A program made the position numbers and the translations under genes. 64,000 nt of DNA from Pempheris klunzingeri. Its lineage: Eukaryota; Chordata; Actinopteri; Acropomatiformes; Pempheridae. Location: positions 18,335,328 through 18,399,327 of the forward strand of contig NC_092019.1 in NCBI RefSeq assembly GCF_042242105.1, read 5' to 3'. The notes under the pieces are model-generated. The model saw only the letters and a list, made by a program, of their open reading frames with translations, was not told the origin of the DNA and ran no database searches. Each line of letters starts with the position of its first letter. Position 1 is the stretch's first letter. Positions 1 to 21,400 of the stretch are shown in pieces.

Positions 1-1426
1 AAATTAGAATTCCTGTGGAGAACACATAGAGATGCAGGTGCACTGAATGACATTAAGTACTGTAGTTGTGCAGTACTGTTGCTGGTGCCCATTGCCATGA
101 GGGCTTAACCTGCACTGGGGACTCCAGGGCAAAAATGAGCAACTACCCATGGCTGTGTTAATTTATGCATGTTAATTTAAGCCTTCTTAGACATGGAACC
201 TCTTTAAGAAAAGGCCTAAGGGTTTAGATGATAAAATGGTTCCCACCTGAAGGCCCCAATGTCAGGTTATATTGTCTGTGGCCCCTGGAGTTCTGGGGAA
301 CCAGAGCAGTAGTCTTACCCTGTGCCAAGGATATATAAATAGAAAATGAAGCTGTATCTAAACTATGCTAAAGAGTGGAATCTCTGAACACACTTCACTA
401 AGTAAGCTACTTGCAATGCTACTTAATTTTGTCCCTATATATGTACCATATACAAAGCTGTGTACATTATGGAGATAGAAAATATCACTCAATAGACTTT
501 GTTTGTTTGGACCCTTTAAGATACGCGTGTGCAGCGCGAAAAATGTGTGAGCTTCCGGGATTCTTGGTCCAATCAGAGGCATTCTAAGCAAGACAGACTG
601 AGAATGTCCAATAGCAGTAGATTACAGTATGATTGACAGGTATGTTGGCCAATCGCTTCATGTTAGAACGTCTTTTGAGGCCGTGAGCACTTCTTCCCAG
701 GATATGCACGGTAGTATACATGTTTAGTTATCTCCATCGAGCAAGGCAAGTCGTGTGAAGGTGGGTATTTAGAATACTACCTTTTCTGTTGAAGAAAAAA
801 CACGTCAACACAAAATCCTATTGCACCCACATTTGCACATTTTCATATGAGCGTAGTTTTACCATGCAGTTGGCTGAAATTCAAGTCAAGCTACTCGTGT
901 AATCGCTGAAACTTCCATAACTTGGAAAATCAATGAAATTGTCACTCTTAAAAGTAGAAGCTAACAACGTTTAAACTGAGAACATTATTTGTTACTTAAT
1001 GACCATAAAGATGACATGATACAACGAGTAGTTAGTTTAGGTTTGGTGTAGCATGAAATCATGATGATAACCAAAAACAGCGGTTAATGTTTTCTTCCGA
1101 TTCGTTTTCCGTTTTCTTATTGATGCTGACCGGAAGTGGGATTCTGACAGTCATGCTCATATGCGTTCAATAAAACCCGTATCAGCGTTGCTTAACGCTG
1201 TTTAGATCCCTTGCTGCAAACTGGTTGTGTCCAACAAAAAAGTAAAACCAAACAAACAATCAGTTAGCTACTAAGGCTAACGTTAGCCGCATGGAGTTGC
1301 CTAGCAACTTTTACTACCGGTGGTTATCGCAAACGTGTTATGAAGGCCAGTTAAATCTATCACTAATATTACAGGCTAAACAGACACTTATCTGTGTTAA
1401 AGCATAGCTTTGGTCCGGTGTGAGGA
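1..1426. other. Upstream region left of mdc1, no gene supported
   Basis: No exon with coding support is visible on either strand. The stretch holds the mdc1 5' flank and a CCAAT cluster (listed separately). A TATA-like run lies near 331-339. An ETS-like site (ACCGGAAGT) at about 1129-1137 lies some 300 bases before the mdc1 start codon. A minus-strand gene beginning left of the window is possible but cannot be shown. Confidence 0.5.
552..653. promoter_or_regulatory. CCAAT-box cluster, probable promoter
   Basis: Three CCAAT boxes lie at 569-573, 608-612 and 649-653, so they are spaced 39 and 41 bases apart. An inverted ATTG lies at about 632 and a CTTCCGG (ETS on the minus strand) at about 553. 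Regularly spaced CCAAT boxes are a known NF-Y promoter pattern in cell-cycle genes. It could serve mdc1, about 0.8 kb away, or a divergent gene to the left. This is inference from motifs only. Confidence 0.4.
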
Positions 1427-11502
<10,076 letters not shown>

Positions 11503-12638
11503 CACCTCTAGGGTTATACTGTAGGAATGTGAAAAAACTTCTTATATTTATAGTTGCAAAAGCTACAAGTGATGTTGCTGCTATGCAGGGTGGGAAATAA
11601 TGACCTCTTAACCGTCCTTGTCATGTTCACCCTCATCCTCTCCTGTCTTTGTACAACGATTACAAGCAGAGCAGGAGTTAACACAGCCAAACTGCTACTG
11701 CTCTCTACGTGTGCTAAGTGCTTCATCTCAGTATGCCAGTTTTGCAGGTAACCAGCCTCCAAGTGTGAGTTATATGATCATGTTTGGATGGCGGAATAGG
11801 GAAAACAGTGGAGTCTGTTTTGAAATCGATCAGCTACGGTGGCCTGTGGATGGAAAAAAGCTTTTTTCCCTGTCCTGATAAGAAGTGCACAGTGGCTTTT
11901 TAGACCGAAGTAATCATGAAACTGTGCCTGTTGTTCTTCTGTCTCCATTAACCATCGCCACCCACTCCATTAAGGCTTCATCCAATCCTATTACCTCCAG
12001 CAAAGAGACACGATATAGGCACCTGAATGCTGATGCTGCTTCTACATCAATACCTTATAAGTGTTTGTCCTTGCCATACATTTACCTGTTGTGTGTTAAT
12101 TTTATGACCACATGAACTCCCACTGTAAGTCTGTAAGCTTGCTGCGTCATTAGTGTTTTAAAGACAAACTCGTTAGCTTGTAACTGGGTTTGATTTTAGA
12201 ACTATTGAATATCTAATATCTCAACACCAAGTTTGTATTTAGATAAAATCATGAGGCTTGTCTACATTACAATGAATACATAAATCTTTTCTATTATGTA
12301 CAACGACTGGTATATGCTTGTTTATTTTTGCAACAGTATTAATTTACTTTATTATATACTAATAACATCTGTGTTTAAGCTTCAAGGTGTTGCTCTGTTA
12401 AGGAAAGTCACAATATTTGGCTGAAAGTGCCAACTGCCTTTTCTGTGGTCAAGTATGAACCTTCAAGCACAAAACAGACCGTTATTTTAATTTTTACTTT
12501 TCATTATTTATTTATTTTTTTCAGGTCTTAAGACTGGGAGCCACTGGTATAGATTTTTACCAGAGAGGGATGTATTTTCAAATCTTTTAGCTGGAGGATT
12601 ACTGAGACTCTTAGGTCTTAGTGAGAGTTGTGGCCTGA

Positions 12639-12644
12639 AATAAA
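12639..12644 (+). terminator. mdc1: Probable mdc1 polyadenylation signal
   Basis: AATAAA about 1.1 kb after the mdc1 stop codon. Further AATAAA copies at about 12780 and 12803 are alternatives. The sequence between stop and signal shows no other gene and is read as 3' UTR. Confidence 0.5.
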
Positions 12645-12899
12645 CATCCTTCACCAGACAGACCTGTTTGTATTTTAAGATTAAACGGTGATTAAAAAGT
12701 TAGATTATAGGGTTGATTCCTATTTGAAATGTACAGATCAGATTATACTTTTATTTCTGAGATTAGTTAACGCCTATGAAATAAATCCCAAACCAATCGA
12801 CCAATAAAATTATTTAATTTTCTGGAAAATATGAAGAAAAACTTGACGTGATGATGGGAAACAACGAATCCATGTAATTCTGAACACATTATGATCCAC

Positions 12900-13273
12900 T
12901 TTGGACACACTGTGTGCTTAACGCGTATCTTGGTGCTGAATCAGCGGCGACTTTCCCGTCTAACATCTCATTAAATGAACCCCCTCCCCTGTGCCGGATG
13001 ACCGCAGGTGTGGTGTTGGGGGGGCGAAGGGCGGCCGGTGTTTCCCGACACGAGTCGAGCGTCTCCGAGAGAGAGAGCAGAGCCCGACATATTCTGAACA
13101 TCTTCCAAATGTTGAGCCCGAGTCGTGAAGTGCTGCTCTTGAGGGGGGCGAGGTTGAAAGGGAGGGAGACGACGAGGGAGCAAACAGGCAGCATCCGCAC
13201 ACATTTTCACCTCTGAAAGCATCCCGACATCTCCTCTGACTGCACCGCAGCTCCAGCCGGCCAATTAGAGGAA
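12900..13273 (+). promoter_or_regulatory. GC-rich promoter and putative noncoding first exon of the Ig-like gene
   Basis: This stretch is clearly richer in G, C and CpG than its surroundings. It ends in a consensus donor (GAGGAAG then GTGAGC at 13274). No convincing coding frame starts here. The next good exon on this strand begins at 18438 and holds the start codon, so I infer a 5' UTR exon followed by a 5.2 kb first intron. Confidence 0.45.
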
Positions 13274-13312
13274 GGTGAGCAGGTTTTCTTCCCCTAACAT
13301 GCATGTGCGGGT

Positions 13313-13336
13313 GTGTGTGTGTGTGTGTGTGTGTGT
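13313..13336. repeat. (GT)n microsatellite
   Basis: About twelve GT units just inside the inferred first intron. Confidence 0.85.
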
Positions 13337-16199
13337 CCTACATTTGACTGGTGCGTGACGGGTTAAATTCTGCAGTTTTTTGGTTGATGCGCTGATCGGC
13401 CATCCCGGCCCGGAGGTGACCGATCAGACTTGGAGCCGTGAGGTTTATCACCGGCTGCACATCTTCCTGTCATTGAAGAAAGGTGTGAAAATGCGTCCAT
13501 CCCGTTTTCTGACTGAGCCGGCTTGGCTTTCACATTCATATTTCAAGGCTAATTTCGTTTATTCTGGTGGGATTCAAATGGTCAAAAATAGAAAGCAGGT
13601 TTATTTTTTATTTTTGGGATGTCAGATGATGTCAGATGTTTCTTATTGCCTTATATCTGTGCAAACAGCGTAAATGAGAACAGGCTAATTAGTCCACCTT
13701 AATAATTAAAACGTCAAAAATCCTAATTATTATTATCACCACTGCTACCATTACAATTACTATGATGGGAAAAAGTAGATTTCATTAATTCCAGTCTTAT
13801 CTCTGTTTCCTAAAGCGACCTACTCTTCTTATAAGGAAGTCTTACGGTCTAATAGGCTGTACAGTTAACTCTTAAAAGCTTAAAATGATTCACTCTCTGA
13901 GAGGAGGCTCCAGCCTGAAGGCTCCCAGGCTGTTGTTGCTCTGCCTGCAGTGTGCTGCTCACAGACTGTGGCCAGAGCTGCATGAAGGCCTGCACACACC
14001 AGAGCAACGGCTGTATTACAGACTCATTCTTATCAATATATAGATAAATTCTTCATCTTATCAGCTGTGTTTGTCAATACTGCACACAGCTTCACCAGCC
14101 CTCTCCCTGCTCCTCCCTCCTGTCCGCTGATTTTAATTAATCTGACAGGTGCAAGCAATATGGTGGAAACCTGTCTTATCCTTTAGTTCACTGCAGCCAG
14201 CGCGAGAGAAAAATAGGTTGTCAGCTGCTGCAGGCCTCCTCAAAGATAAACTTTTAGAAATTATATGTTTGGATTTTGTCTAGACAAGATTTTCTGGCTG
14301 GTTGAGCCTCTTTTCTCCGCATCATCTCTTTCTGCTGTGCTGCTCTGAGACATGATGTGGGCTGTAGTGATGCAGAGGTTACCAGTTTGGACATTAGAAG
14401 TTTTTAGAATTTTTAATGCATCTCATTTCCAAAAAAAAAAAAAAAGCAAACACCATATTTGTTTGAAAGTGGTGCACATAAAGTAAACATTCAGTCATTT
14501 TCACATGTTTCTCTCTTGGCGCAGCAATCCGTTTTTTTTTCTCCCTTTTTGATGCCTCATGATTTATAAATGTCTCATGCTGTGGGAAGAGGGTATAGTA
14601 GGCGCATCAGTGAGCGTCTGTGAATGTGCGTCTGCGCTCTCTTCTAGCATGCACCCTCATCGCCACAGGGACTTTACCCCATGTAGAGCCCTCTCTCCTC
14701 AGCACTTGCGCAAAGGAAAAGAGTAAGATGAAAATGAAAGAGAAATGATGAAGGGTAAAGACACAGAGGTTGCTTTGTAGGGTCCCCACATCTGCAGTCA
14801 TTGAAGGCATTTCCGCCTCTTTAAAGCCCGTGGACAAAGACTTGTCTGTCCTTCCAGTAAGTAGGGAGTTTGGAGTTAGAAGGAACACAGGCACAGGCTT
14901 TGATTTCAGAGTGGGATGCACTGGCTTGGATTATATAAGATAAGGAGGAGGAGAGGATGAAAGAGACATAATAAAGAGAGAGAGAGAGAGATACAGAGAG
15001 CAAAAGAAAAAGGGGAATGAGAGCGATGCCCCGAGATAGGGAGCGGAGGATTTTGGTTGAGAGGAGTCATGCTGAGGAGACAAAATGTGGTGGAAAGAAA
15101 GCGAGAGAGATGATTCGGAGCTGTCAAACAGAGGCATAGGAAGTTCAGGAAGGCAGCAGAGGAGGACAGGCAGATTTGAGCAGGGTCATGATGGTGGTAG
15201 GAAATAACACTTGAAGATGTGAGAATTGTGACAGGAGTGAGAAAATGGAAGAAAAGAAGGAGGAAAGATTGGAGAACCCAGTGAGGTAAAATAAGGACTG
15301 AGTGAAGCTGAATGAAGAGAGAGAGAGAGTGTCAGGGAGGGATAGCAGATGGCATGTCTGTCTGTGTCCATGCTTTACAGCCCAAAGGACAGTGTGTGGA
15401 TAAGCTTAAAATATAGCTTCCATGTGCTTTCATGTGCTTGCATGTTTGTGTTCAGTGAGGCGGCCCTTGTAGTGTTTGTTTTTGCCTCAAATCCTCACAA
15501 TTACATAAAAATGAAGAATGGGAAGATTTTAGATTTTTTTTTTAGCTTCACCGATCTTGCGTAGAAACACCAGATTGGCTGCAGTGACTCCACGAGGCCT
15601 ACTGCTGTGACGAATAGATTCTCTTTCTTCAGAGCCAACCAAGCCCTGGTCTCAGATTGCTGTATTAATTAAACACTAACAGCTAGAGGGGTCAACAGCC
15701 AGTGTTTTAGTTGGAGGACAGAATCAGCGCACGATGCAGTGACCTCAAAGGAGGGTTCAAACCCAGAGAAGATAGCAATGATTCCCGAAACGAGGATGGG
15801 GACTGCAATAATAAAATCACAGTGTAATCTGAGTCTTATAGATGACTGTTGCAAAGGACACTAAATGTTTGTTTGCCAAAAGACACAGTTCTGTGTGATG
15901 CAGCTTTGTTCAATATTTTGTTTCAGGGACAATAAAATCAGTGGGCTTTTAGGCTTTCTGCCCAGAGTGTGGTGTGCAGAGTGCCACGGGTTGTATGAGG
16001 CCTTCAGTGAAACAGCAAATTTGGTTGGCAGATTATGACGCTGTGAAATGTTAATTATATCCAGTAAACAACAAGAGTAAAGGGCCTCTCTTTAAAAACA
16101 TGTTGATATTACACAAAGACATAGAGAAAGTGCACACATAGGCTTACACACAGTGTGAAGATGGCTTAATGCTTCGTCATTTCCAGCAGGAATGAGATG

Positions 16200-16500
16200 T
16201 CATACGATGCCTCCTGCGCCACAATGAGACACTTTAATCTTTACTGCATGTTTATTGCTGCTGCAAAGTGTGACTGTGAGCACTGCAGGTGTTCCCTTCC
16301 AGTCCCCTCATGGGCTCTGTAAATGAAAAAGCAGCAAAATATCTTCTGCACAGACTCTCTTGATGTGTTGCCTCAGTGTAGCAGAAGGCGGTTCACATCG
16401 TCATAATCCCCTCAGTGTTGCAAATTAATCACGATTCTCCTCTCAGAAAACATCATAGGGTCTTGTGGAAAATAGTTTGTCCCTTCAGCTTTTCTCGTTC
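16200..16500. repeat. Diverged intronic duplication, copy A
   Basis: Shares ordered blocks with 17130-17400: a GCTGCTGCA block, ACTGCAGGTGTT, a GTTGC block, TCATAATCCCCTCAGTG against TCAATATTCCCTCTGCTG, a CAATTAAT-type block, and GGGTCTTGTGGAA against GAGTCTTGTGGAA. The order is the same and the offset is about 930 bases. Confidence 0.55.
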
Positions 16501-16992
16501 TAGACGTTTCCTGTTGGAAACTCAGGGAAGTCGTTACTCAGCTCCCACGATTTGAATTATCTTGAGATTCATGAATTATTCTGTGTTTAAATTCAGGCAC
16601 ATAATCAATAGACAATCCCTGACAGTGATCCAAAGCCAGATGGCCCTAGTAAACATGCACATACATTTATAAGGGAGGGGCCTCTTTAAGGCGTAAATGC
16701 CTGTTGGTATGGCCTTCAAGTAACACTAACTTTGACGGATAAATCCACTCTTGATATTCTATTATGCTATAATGACACTGACATTGGCTTTCTCCACAAA
16801 AGATGCACCACCGGCTCTTTTTTTATGTCTGAAGTTCAATAATAACCATCAGGCAATGGCAGATAAATTGAATTTACAGGGACTCTCAGATTGTCTGCAG
16901 ATCTTCAGGGGACGTTTTTTAGATTTCTAGTGTGATTAGATAGCCTAATTGAATTCTCAATGCAGCTGAAAGAACATACAGGATAAGAGGAA

Positions 16993-17030
16993 CGAAAGAA
17001 AGAAAGAAAAAAAGAAAGAAAGACAGAAAG
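16993..17030. repeat. (GAAA)n microsatellite
   Basis: Tetranucleotide GAAA run with minor interruptions. Confidence 0.85.
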
Positions 17031-17129
17031 AGAGGAAGTCAATGTTAGCCTCAAAGATATGCAAGTTTAAAAACACTGTTTTGTATGAATAATGAACCAC
17101 AGTCATAAAATTATCATGAGGTCATACAT

Positions 17130-17400
17130 GCTTTCACTTTATAAGGACGCTTTTGTGGCACATAGATAACCTTGACTGCATGCTACTTAGCTGCTGCACT
17201 GTTGGACTGTGAACACTGCAGGTGTTTCCTCCTGGGCTTTTAAAATGAACACCACAGGAACATTTCTTTTGCTCCAGTCCCTTAATGCGTTGCTTCTGAT
17301 GTCTCAGCGCAGAATGGAGCTGTTCTCATCATCAATATTCCCTCTGCTGCAATTAATCCAGATTCTTCAGAGGCACTTTCAGAGTCTTGTGGAAGTGATA
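17130..17400. repeat. Diverged intronic duplication, copy B
   Basis: Second copy of the block at 16200-16500, in the same orientation and block order, with many substitutions and small length differences. It could be a tandem duplication or two copies of an unnamed dispersed repeat. Confidence 0.55.
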
Positions 17401-18026
17401 TTTTGCCTCATTCCTCTGTCCTTTCTGGATGTATAATTCTCACCTGTTTAAGCACGGCCCTTTTTTTAAGCAAAAGTGTATTTTCCTGCTGCAAAAGAGA
17501 TTCAGGCCCCTCTTGAATCTTTGTCACAAAAGGTTTATACTGTGAGGAGCATTTTACAACTCAGGTCACTGTCACTGATATCACTGAATGAAGGAGCACC
17601 TCAGATCAGCGTGTCAGTATACTCTTTATTGGCTGCTGACTGTTTTCTGTTAATAATTTTTCTGTTTTCTCAGAGATTTTTGACGATGAGCTTAGTTTTG
17701 CCCCTGTTGGGAAGTTGTGTGTGCATTAGCAGGAAATCTCCATAACCAATGAAAAAATTTCCAATGTATTTGGTGCACATGTCAGCCTTGATCTGTGGAG
17801 CAACTGATTACATTTTGAGGGTGATCTGAATCTAGGACTTGAGCCAGAAGGTTGTTATTGTATTTACAGCCAATATGGAAACGAATATCAATGGTCAATG
17901 TATTCCAAATGATGTTACTTGTAGTATAAAGACAAACTGTCCCTTTAAATTAGAGTTGACTGCCTGCTTGCAGAGCACTTAAGGAATGCCAAGCCACACT
18001 TTCAGTATCTAAGACAGTGTGAAGTT

Positions 18027-18028
<2 letters not shown>

Positions 18029-18087
<59 letters not shown>

Positions 18088-18116
18088 TGAGTGAGTGAGT
18101 GAGTGAGTGAGTGTGT

Positions 18117-18154
<38 letters not shown>
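18029..18154. repeat. Compound (GT)n(GAGT)n(GT)n microsatellite
   Basis: A long GT run, then GAGT units, then another GT run, about 125 bases in all and about 285 bases before the first coding exon of the Ig-like gene. Confidence 0.9.
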
Positions 18155-18155
<1 letters not shown>

Positions 18156-18457
18156 TCGGTAGATGCTTCAGTCATCACAGGGTCATATCATCCAGGGATG
18201 ATGTCATACACCAGTTTCACTGTGAATAAGAGCAGCAGGGTCAAGCAATATCTGTCACCTCCTCTGATATTTGTTATGTCCTCTGATAACCCCTCCTTAC
18301 TGATTCAGAACCTATAAATATATCAAAGAGAGGACAACAAAGGGCACCAAACAGGGTAAAATACAATGATATGCGTATGTAAAAATATGACAATGTTTGA
18401 ATTTACATGAACACATAAATCTTCTTTTTCCTTCTAGTTGCAAAAGAATCAGCCAGG

Positions 18458-21400
18458 ATGGCGGCAGTCATTGTGCTCTCATTCAGCTTCCTGCTCACCA
18501 CAGGTATGTTAGCAAAAAATCAGTGATGCTGTTCCCTGTAGCAGTGATCTGGAAATATGGAAATTGTGTCCACTAGTGTCAGTGTGCAGTCTTTTGGAGA
18601 TCAGCTGATCAGGCTACACTCTGATTAATCAGAAAACACTGTTTTATTGAGTAGTTTATGGTTTCTTCAATCTGGAACACTCGATTTGTTTTAGCGACAG
18701 TATGTTTAGTAATCCAGAAGAACATGTTTAAAGGTAGAAAAACAAAAACACTGATTTGTATTAATAGAGAATAAAAGGGCTCTGACACTGCTTTGCAGTT
18801 TAACTAATGAAAAGAGAAGAGTCATACTGACATCCCATTTGTATTTTCTTTTTTTTTTACAGTTCTTTCTGCCCCCATGAAAGGTAAGGGTTAGTGCATC
18901 ATAGATAAATCTGAGTGCATCACTTATCACTTATGTGTTTGCTGATGCTTCCTTCTTCCTCTTTCCAACGTATGATAAAGCTGAAGAGGACTCAATGACT
19001 TTGTTCCACGGAGAGGATTTCCACATCCTGCTGCCTTCGCTCGAGTTGGAGGTCACGTTTCGGAACAATTCTTCTCTGCGGTCAGCAGATGTGACCCTGA
19101 TGCGGGGCGGCGTCGTGGTCAACAGTCGGGCCAAACTCAACCGCCATCTCAGCCACCTCATTATAGACGCTGTGGTTGAGGGAGACGAGGGCGTGTACAC
19201 TGTGAAGAATCCAGAGAAGCCAGAGGACGTCAGACGCCTTACGCTTATAGTCCGAGGTACAAGATGGCCTGTGTGCATGATGCATTAGGAATGGTAATAA
19301 AGCATAGGATCAACATATCACACTCTCAGAGGCAGAACTGGAGTTTCAGTTCAAAACAAAACAAAAGTTAGTATCAGTTCATTGGTAATCTATGATACTA
19401 AATGAACATGTTAATAGTCCGCATAATAAACTATAGATGCAGTAGTGTTTTTATTCATTAATGCAACTATAAATTGCACTTGAAATACAAAACAGCCCAT
19501 CACAATAACTTTTTAGAGCCAAAATAGTTGTCTATTTAAAGAAGTACAGTAGAACAATGTAGAACAAATTGGGCTGCAACTCAGGATTATTTTCATTATT
19601 GATTAGTCCATTTAGCGTTGAGTCTGTAAAATCTCCTTCACAAATTTGCAGAAACATCTTTTGGAAACACCAATTCCCTGCTTTAAATCAAAAAGTATTT
19701 AGTTTACTGTCATAAAGGACTCAAGAACCAAGCAAAAATGTACCTATAAGAAGCTGGAACCTGTGAGTTTGGGCTTGATTTATTATTGGATTACTAAAAT
19801 TGTCATCACTACATTTATTTGACAGCTTCAGTTACTCATTTTTCAGATTTCACCACAAATAATGTGAGGAATTACCTAACAGTATATACATTTGATAAAC
19901 CCATTTGATAAACTGTGACAAAGTACAATTGTAAAATCCTATGTACACATTAATGCATATGTTTATTATCCCAATAACATATTTAATACTTTAGTACTTT
20001 TGATTCTAAAAGTGCTGATAACACTTTTGTACTTTCATTAATAAAGTAATACTTTTATTTGTAATTGAGTGCTTTCACATTGTGCTATCGTTACTTGAAC
20101 TTAAGTAACAGATCTGAGTACTTCCTCCACCACTGGATGACATCAGAGCCACAACCCTTAGGATGAAAAATAAGCCTCTTACATCTGATCTGGAGTGAGA
20201 GTCAGGGTAGTGTAGGAGCTGCTATTTCTCCTGCTATAATCATACAACCAGCAGCCAAATAAACCTCTCAGTTACACATCCTGTTTGTCCTCAGAGCGGG
20301 ACAAGTTTCAGCAGTGTTGATTCTGACTAGTAACTGTGATGGGATTAAACACACAGACACATAAACACACTCACAGATGAAGGGAAGTGAGAAGGATGGA
20401 GTGAGTGTAACACACAGAGGGAGGAATGGGCTCAAACCCAGCATGGATAAAGGCGACGGTAGCGTAGCAATAGGCAGAAGATGTGCCATATGGAGGGAGT
20501 AATGTACTGTGAGGTGATGAACAGGTGTGTGTGTGCGTGTGAGCGGTGTGTGCGGGAGCTGCCAGGCAGTAATTATGCAGCTCTTTAACCACCAACCCAC
20601 TCCTCTCTCCTTCCCTCCCTGCTGTTTTCCTGTCTTTATCTTGTCTTTCCTGTTCTATTTGGTTTGTGTCTCTAACCTTTCATCAGCTACCCTGGTATTT
20701 TTGGATCACTGCTTGGGATTCCTGCAATCTGTCCCCCTTTTCGGCACGCCTGTCAAGCCTTATCCCCCCTCCTCACTTCCTAACACTATGTGTCCTTTCT
20801 CTCACTTTAACTCTATTACTCTATTTATACTCTATATCATTTTTCCCCCTCACGTTGAGAAAAAGATGCTATCTCCTTCCTTCACTCCTTTCTACTTAAA
20901 TGTCAGGCAATTTCCTGCCCACTGTAATTAACCTTGCTGTTTCCTTTTACTCAAGAACAAATTGTTTACCACCCTGCTTTTACCTTCTAGACTGCTCCAA
21001 CGAACAGGTCATTAAATATGGAGACAATTACCATATCCCGCTGTCAGGGGTGACTCCTCCCATCACCCTGGAGTACAGGCCCAGTGCAGTGGAGGCTAAC
21101 CAGACGTCTAGGTAGAGTCAGCAAAATTGCACTGATATTTTAACCCCCGAGAATCTGTAATGACATTTTCCCACCATGATGTTCATGTACTGTGACAGCA
21201 TGTCTCAGACTTACCAAAAAAGGGTTGTGGAAAGTTCATCCTCTTTGCCTTCCCCTCCTGCAGACCAGCTCTGGTGCTGCTGACCAGTACAGGGATGTCC
21301 AGAGAAGGCTACCAGGGTCGAATCAGCGTCAATGAGCGCCACGTCACCCTCAGTGCCGTCACGGGCGCAGATGAGGGTAGCTACACTATCAGGGATGCCA

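Larger units (their letters stand above)
13337..18437 (+). other. Inferred first intron of the Ig-like gene
   Basis: No exon is supported. It holds AG-rich low-complexity DNA at about 14935-15330, a GAAA microsatellite, a diverged internal duplication (16.2-16.5 versus 17.15-17.4 kb) and a long GT/GAGT array. Apparent open frames at 14.8-15.4 kb are low-complexity S/L-rich products of the purine-rich strand and are not genes. Confidence 0.5.

Noticed and set aside
358-591. Minus-strand 77-codon frame left of mdc1
   Set aside because: No recognisable domain; it overlaps the CCAAT promoter motifs and has no supporting splice sites.
12848-12888. Box C/D snoRNA-like motifs (GTGATGATG and CTGA)
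   Set aside because: The spacing is only about 30 bases, there is no terminal stem, and it is not in a host intron.
14600-15371. Several minus-strand open frames rich in Ser, Leu and Phe
   Set aside because: They come from AG-rich low-complexity DNA; no splice context or family similarity.
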